Shown here piece after piece: positions 59,589-64,000 of a DNA stretch of 64,000 bases. Under the pieces are notes generated by a model, which was not told the origin of the DNA, searched no databases, and saw only the letters and a list, made by a program, of their open reading frames with translations. Positions within the stretch are counted from its first letter, which is position 1, and each line of letters opens with the position of its first letter. A program made the translations under genes and the position numbers. This DNA comes from Brassica napus (taxonomy: Eukaryota; Streptophyta; Magnoliopsida; Brassicales; Brassicaceae): NCBI RefSeq assembly GCF_020379485.1, contig NC_063447.1:53867452-53931451 (forward strand). Direction: 5' to 3'.

Positions 59589-60044
59589 TTACAGATTATT
59601 GAAAACCTCTTTGAAAACAACATTGACGGTCTTACGCTGAGGTTTTCCATCTTTGTCCACAATAAGAATTTTCAATCCTTTCTTCGATGTGACCCTGGAA
59701 ATAGCTACGTAGAGCTGTCCGTGTGAAAACACAGGTCTGGGTAGGAAGAGTCCAACTTCTGAGAGAGACTGCCTTGACTTTTGTTTATTGTTATAGCAAA
59801 AGCAACAGCTAAAGGCAATTGCCTTCGGCGCATTTTGAAAGGCAGTCTCGTATCAGATGGTGTTATCAATAATCTAGGAATATATATTGTCTTCCCAACA
59901 TTAGATCCAGTGATAATCTTAGCGGCAACCATAAATTCCATCAGCTGTGTAATCTGTAGCCTTGTTCCATTCATTAACCCTTCTGGAGGATCAACATTCC
60001 TGAGAACCATAACTGGGCAACCAACTTTCAGGCGAGGTCTATGA
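59589..60044 (-). pseudogene. Helitron helicase C-terminal fragment
   Basis: Minus strand, reading HRPRLKVGCPVMVLRNVDPP, then NGTRLQI, IPRLLITPSD, FAITINKSQG and, in a shifted frame, SHGQLYVAISRV to a stop at 59589. These are the last conserved blocks of PIF1-type helicases of plant Helitrons (the TINKSQGQ and YVA.SR motifs). A one-base deletion in the GGGCAG after SQG (near 59783) breaks the frame, and an LTR insertion removes the N-terminal part. Confidence 0.88.
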
Positions 60045-61039
60045 TGTTAGGAGTTTTCAAGCTCCTAAGACAAATGTTGTAGTATAGTGATTGTCGAACC
60101 AGTTCTGAGGGATATCAAAGCACTGAGAATGCAAGTACTCACTTAATCTAAGTGCAACCAATGATTTAAATGGGTTTTAAGCTATGACTAAAACTAGAAA
60201 GCAATAACAGAATGATACTTTCTTGACTAAGGGAAAAGAGAACTCATGGGCATAGGGATTAGACCTTGGGTGATCAAGTATCGAACTAAGGATGACAAAT
60301 GATCAATCAAACTATCAACCTTAAGCCTAGACACAATTCTAAGCAAGCTCTATGTCTAGATGAATGCTCATTTGCTAACACATCTCAAACATCAAATGTC
60401 TTTGGTTGAATAATATGAAAACAATCATTACTAACAAGTCTATTAGCTATCTTAGCATCTTTAACAACAAATGTCTTTGGCAAAGTATACTAAAAGCCTA
60501 GGAGAGTTGTCTCAGGCATTTCATCAAACACCTTTCGGGTAGGAAATGCCTATTGATCAACTTTTGAGTGGCCAACTCAGAAGATGCATTAAGAATACTC
60601 TACTAGCAAGGAACAAGAATGATCTACACTAAAACATCCTAGAACTAACCTAATCACCCTTAATCTCCCTAACCCATGAATTCAAAAGGTGATTACTCAC
60701 TAATCTCCAAGATTCCTCTTAAACCCATATTGGATTTCAGATTATCATGTAGAGAAATAGATAAGAAATCAACAAGAACACAAGAACATAACAATAAAAA
60801 ATCCAAGAGATGAACTTCTCCAGAGAGTTTTTGTGTATTTTTCAAAAGATCCAAAGATAATCTGCCCTGGTGGCTACAAAAGATGTTTAAAAACATAGGT
60901 TTTTAGAAGTAAAAACGTGCATAATGAAATGACCAAAAGGCCCTTGAGAAATCATGAATTCGCCCAAACAAATAGACGCGGAGCGACCTCGACACGTCGC
61001 TGCGAGAGGTCGCTCCCGGATCGTTTCTTCGCGAGCGAC
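60045..61039 (-). mobile_element. Truncated Athila-like LTR, minus orientation
   Basis: Read on the minus strand this ends GAAAACTCCTAACA at 60045. It is diverged but collinear with the 3' two thirds of the plus LTR at 61040-62554: both have GGAGATTAGTGAGTA, GAATTCATGGGTTAGGGAGA, CATTTGATGTTT and ACTATACTACAACATTTG. It cuts into the Helitron helicase. Its own U3 start is missing at 61039, where the plus-strand LTR begins in a GCGAGCGAC context. Confidence 0.8.
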
Positions 61040-62554
61040 TGATATCTTGTGAATTTACATGTTTTTAACTTCTTATTCTTGCATGGTTTGGTCATTTAGA
61101 GTATCATTTAGGCACATTTAGGTTGCATATCATTGCATTTGTACATATCAGGTGTTGGAGAGCACCATGGATGAGTTAGAAGACCATTGGAGGGATTTTG
61201 AGTCCAAAGAGTGAAAGATGAACACGGATGAAGGCCTTAAAGATCTCTTCTGAAGCTCAAAATTTGTGGAGACACTAGAAATTGAGTTAGCTTTACAATG
61301 GAGGTGGTTTCAAGTCGTTTGGAGCTGTATTGAGGGATTTATGATCAAAATACTACACACATATCAATATGACATTCCTAGCGGCCAGGCGTAGCGGCAA
61401 AAGATGGTCGCTACAGAAGATAGAGCTGAGGCGCCTAAGTACCGTAGCGGGAGTGTGTAGCGGGTTAGAGAGACCGCTATAGTTGAAGCGCTTTCTGTAG
61501 CGGTCTTCCGTAGCGGCATAATTAGGTCGCTATGAGTTCAAGAATGCGAAAAAATCGTCCAAGTGTCCTAGCGGCCACCCGTAGCGGGCATTTCAGGTCG
61601 CTACAGGCGTAGTGACCTCTTGTAGCGACCTTTTATGGTCACTACGGAGAAAAATATCTGTTTTTATGGGTCAACCCCAGCTCGAGTTTTAGTAATATAT
61701 AACTACTTTTCAGACAATAATGGGGGATCTATCTACTTTTTTATGAAGAACACAAGAACTCTTGAGAGAGAAAGCTTGAATCTTTAGTTTCTTTTCTTCT
61801 TATTCTCTTGAATTTGCTTGTTTAATCCTTGTTTATCTTTATTCTCTGTTGTATCTACTTGAATATGCTTCAATCTATTATGAGATTAAGTGTTTTCATG
61901 GAGATTAGTGAGTAGTTTCCTTAAGAATTCATGGGTTAGGGAGATTAGAGTAACTTAGTGAAGATCTATGGTGTTATTGTATTAGATCCTTGTATGAACT
62001 TGCTTGTTGAGTATTTTTAATGCTTGTTTAGTCTTGATCACTCTAAACCTGATTTCTAAACACTTCTCATCAGACATGATTAGATGAAGTGTTTGAATCA
62101 ACTCAACTAAGCTCTAGTGAGATTAGCCAAGGACACTTGATGTTAAAATTGCTAGATAGTTATTAAACTTGAACTTAAAGATTGCTTGATTGAATTAAGC
62201 CAAAGACATTTGATGTTTAATGATTTCTAAGCAAATGGACATTTACCTAGACATAGGACTTGTCTAAAATTGTGTTTAGACTTAAGAGATTACTTTGATT
62301 GAAAGCTTGTCACCTAGATTGGATCTTAGTTACTTGAAGTCAATTCCCAATACCCATGGATTCACTTGTTTAAATTGATTAAAACCTTGTTGTATTGCTC
62401 TGTTTGCTATTGTTAGTTGTCACACACTCACCACTATTGAATCTACTTAGCTTAAGAAATGACTTGTATTCTCACTGATTCACATCACTAGGACTGGTTC
62501 GACATTCACCCCACTATACTACAACATTTGCAATAGGCAAAAACCCTATTACCA
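61040..62554 (+). repeat. 5' LTR of an Athila/Tat-type retrotransposon
   Basis: TGATATCTTGTG starts the LTR and CTATTACCA ends it two bases before the primer binding site. A repeat cluster occupies 61380-61650 (see separate entry). The exact left border is inferred from TG and from loss of similarity to the inverted LTR. Confidence 0.72.
61380..61650. repeat. TAGCGGCC / GGTCGCTA repeat cluster in LTR U3
   Basis: Four to five degenerate units of about 60 bp alternate (C)CGTAGCGGC and GGTCGCTAC, making several short hairpins. The inverted LTR has a reduced equivalent at 60978-61036 (GCGACCTCGACACGTCGCTG). Confidence 0.75.
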
Positions 62555-62556
62555 AA

Positions 62557-62570
62557 TTGGCGCCGTTGCC
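62557..62570 (+). other. Primer binding site (tRNA-Asp type)
   Basis: TTGGCGCCGTTGCC follows the LTR by two bases. TGGCGCCGTTGCC complements the 3' end of plant tRNA-Asp, the primer used by Athila/Tat gypsy elements. Confidence 0.85.
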
Positions 62571-62680
62571 AATCCTAGTCTGATTGTGACATTGCGTTTG
62601 AGTCTTTGCTTGAGACTGAGTTTTACTTTGTTTTTAAGTTACTAATTATCTATCTTCATATATATTTGGATGACAGGTGC

Positions 62681-64000
62681 ATGAACTTGAGAAGCAAAGG
62701 ATCAACAAATCTTGCACCAAGAGTGGACAACATCAAAGCCTTAGAAAGAGAGTTGGGAAGACAGAGAAGAGAAAGAGAAAAGCAAGCCCACTTACATAGA
62801 TTGGGGCTTGAGATGGAGAGAAACCCGAATCAACCGGAAGGTGTCTATGAAGTTGATGATCATAGACAAAATGTCCAAGAAGTTCCTCCTGGAGCTGCTC
62901 AAGAGGGCAATGGTCAAGGAGCTGCCAACCTTCGACCTAGACAACCACAACGCCAAGCTAGGGCCATCGGTACATATGATCAACCGAACATAAATGGGAA
63001 TAGGTTGGGCATTAGGGCACCCCCAGTTGCCAACAACAATTTCGAGATCAAGTCCAGCCTCATCAACATGATTGAAAACAACAAGTATCATGGACTTGCC
63101 TTGGAAGACCCACTAGATCACCTTGACAGATTTGATAAGTACTGTGGCTTGTCAAAAACAAATGGAGTTTCAGAGGATGCTTTCAAGCTCAGATTGTTTC
63201 CCTTCTCTTTGGGAGACAAGGCTCACACTTGGGAGAAAAACATCTCAAGTGATACTATCACCACTTGGGATGAATGCAAGAAGGCCTTCCTCAACAAGTT
63301 CTTCTCTGCTACAAGGACTGCCAACCTTAGAAATCAGATCTCTGGTTTTCAACAAAGAGGACTTGAAGGATTTTCAGAGGCATGGGAGAGATTCAGAAGC
63401 TACTTGTCTCAATGTCCCCACCATGGCTTCAACAATGAGAGCTTGCTAAGCACTTTCTACAGAGGAGTCTTGCCTAAATTCAAAAGCCAGCTTGACACTG
63501 CAAGCAATGGAAACTTCTTGGGGAGGACTGTCGAAGATGCTTTAGAACTCTTGGAGAACATGGCACAGAGTGACTCTGTCTACAATGATGAATATGATAG
63601 AAGAGACAGAGGTGGTGGAGGAGAAGATATGACCACAAAGAGAGAGCTGAAAGCACTTCAAGAAAAGATTGACATGCTACTATCAGAAAAGACCAAGAAA
63701 GAGGAGTTACATATGGTTGCTGAAGTTGATGGAGTAGAATGCCAAGAAGATATGTACTATGTCAATGCTCAGGGTACATGGTACAAGAAGGAGCCTGACT
63801 ATCAATACCAGAACAACTACCAACAGAAACCCTTCTACAACAACCAACAGAAGCCATTCAACAACTACCAGCCAAGACCATTCTACAACAATCAGCCTAA
63901 GCCATTCTACAACAACAACCAAGGTGGTTACCAACCCAAACAGAACTTCCCTCCTGGATTCTCACCAAAACCAAGTCAACCTGCACAAGACCAAGCTGGA
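62681..64000 (+). CDS. Retrotransposon gag (Athila/Tat gypsy), partial
   Basis: The frame is open from ATG at 62681 to the window edge, 440 codons without a stop, and continues outside. An N-terminal charged coiled stretch (RELGRQRREREKQ) is followed by a gag core (residues about 120-260) with the pattern DPLDHLDRFDKYC, FPFSLGDKAHTWEK and ITTWDECKKAFLNKFF. The C-terminal 90 residues are Tyr/Asn/Gln/Pro-rich repeats (KPFYNN). Gag forms the cytoplasmic virus-like particle that packages the element RNA. The intact frame points to a recent insertion. It could be an Athila relative, or another Tat-group lineage. Confidence 0.9.
   Translation, partial: MNLRSKGSTNLAPRVDNIKALERELGRQRREREKQAHLHRLGLEMERNPNQPEGVYEVDDHRQNVQEVPPGAAQEGNGQGAANLRPRQPQRQARAIGTYDQPNINGNRLGIRAPPVANNNFEIKSSLINMIENNKYHGLALEDPLDHLDRFDKYCGLSKTNGVSEDAFKLRLFPFSLGDKAHTWEKNISSDTITTWDECKKAFLNKFFSATRTANLRNQISGFQQRGLEGFSEAWERFRSYLSQCPHHGFNNESLLSTFYRGVLPKFKSQLDTASNGNFLGRTVEDALELLENMAQSDSVYNDEYDRRDRGGGGEDMTTKRELKALQEKIDMLLSEKTKKEELHMVAEVDGVECQEDMYYVNAQGTWYKKEPDYQYQNNYQQKPFYNNQQKPFNNYQPRPFYNNQPKPFYNNNQGGYQPKQNFPPGFSPKPSQPAQDQAG

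Larger units (their letters stand above)
57459..60044 (-). mobile_element. Helitron 3' portion with captured gene fragment
   Basis: On the minus strand the 3' terminus is ATTAATACCCGCGCGCGGGT, then CCAAAT and CTAG, followed by T outside (57458). This is a textbook Helitron end (perfect 14-base hairpin at 57469-57482). The C-terminal piece of a Helitron helicase, same orientation, lies at 59589-60044. Between them sits a fragment of a CID-type gene in the opposite orientation. The 5' part is cut off by an LTR at 60045. That all three parts belong to one Helitron is inference from spacing and orientation. Confidence 0.68.

Noticed and set aside
1..64000. tRNA, rRNA, CRISPR and bacterial operon features
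   Set aside because: None was seen by inspection. Gene structure and transposon content are those of a plant nuclear genome.

Overview
The window is nuclear DNA from a flowering plant of the mustard family, most likely Brassica or a close relative. It is AT-rich, has spliced genes with GT..AG introns, and is crowded with plant transposons. No bacterial features are present. The host genes follow the order of Arabidopsis chromosome 2 around At2g30230-At2g30300: a DUF4228 gene, CHX13, WRKY25, RDM4 remains, then a nodulin-like MFS transporter. The neighbours expected between WRKY25 and RDM4 and between RDM4 and the transporter were not seen. This is the pattern of a fractionated copy of a triplicated ancestral block. 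Gene names rest on remembered Arabidopsis families, not on a search.

Layout. 1-1091: AT-rich flank. 1092-8756: a decayed CACTA (En/Spm) DNA transposon with two broken transposase-type genes. 8757-13078: host-like intergenic DNA with a glycine-rich protein relic and a small MITE. 13079-23479: a much younger CACTA element with 15-bp identical ends and a CAC target duplication. It carries a TNP2-type transposase gene (one frameshift), an intact opposite-strand gene resembling the Athila ORF1 family, and an intact seven-exon Transposase_24 gene whose start codon is split by an intron. 23480-32300: repeat-rich spacer with MITEs, a 170-bp tandem duplication and a 690-bp fold-back element. 32445-32984: intact DUF4228 gene. 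36553-39198: probable solo LTR with a TCTAG target duplication. 39334-43078: CHX13-like transporter gene broken by a 28-bp tandem duplication. 43814-45208: intact five-exon WRKY25-like gene. 45640-46278: short non-autonomous Helitron. 46805-47755: RDM4-like pseudogene. 47756-54373: spacer with a telomere-motif-bearing minisatellite. 54374-56766: MFS transporter gene with a 2-bp frameshift. 57459-60044: Helitron 3' part with a helicase fragment and a captured CID-type (PABP-interacting) gene fragment. 60045-64000: two Athila-like LTRs head to head, the second followed by a primer binding site and a gag frame that runs off the window.

Working picture. Of the five syntenic host loci only the DUF4228 gene and WRKY25 look intact. 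The other three carry disabling changes of different age: RDM4 is deeply decayed, while CHX13 and the MFS gene each have one small lesion in an otherwise conserved frame. The most unusual unit is the 13-23 kb CACTA element. Three genes, internal blocks of its terminal repeat motifs, and a 163-bp tandem array rich in CGATCGAT palindromes suggest a larger-than-usual self-regulated transposon.
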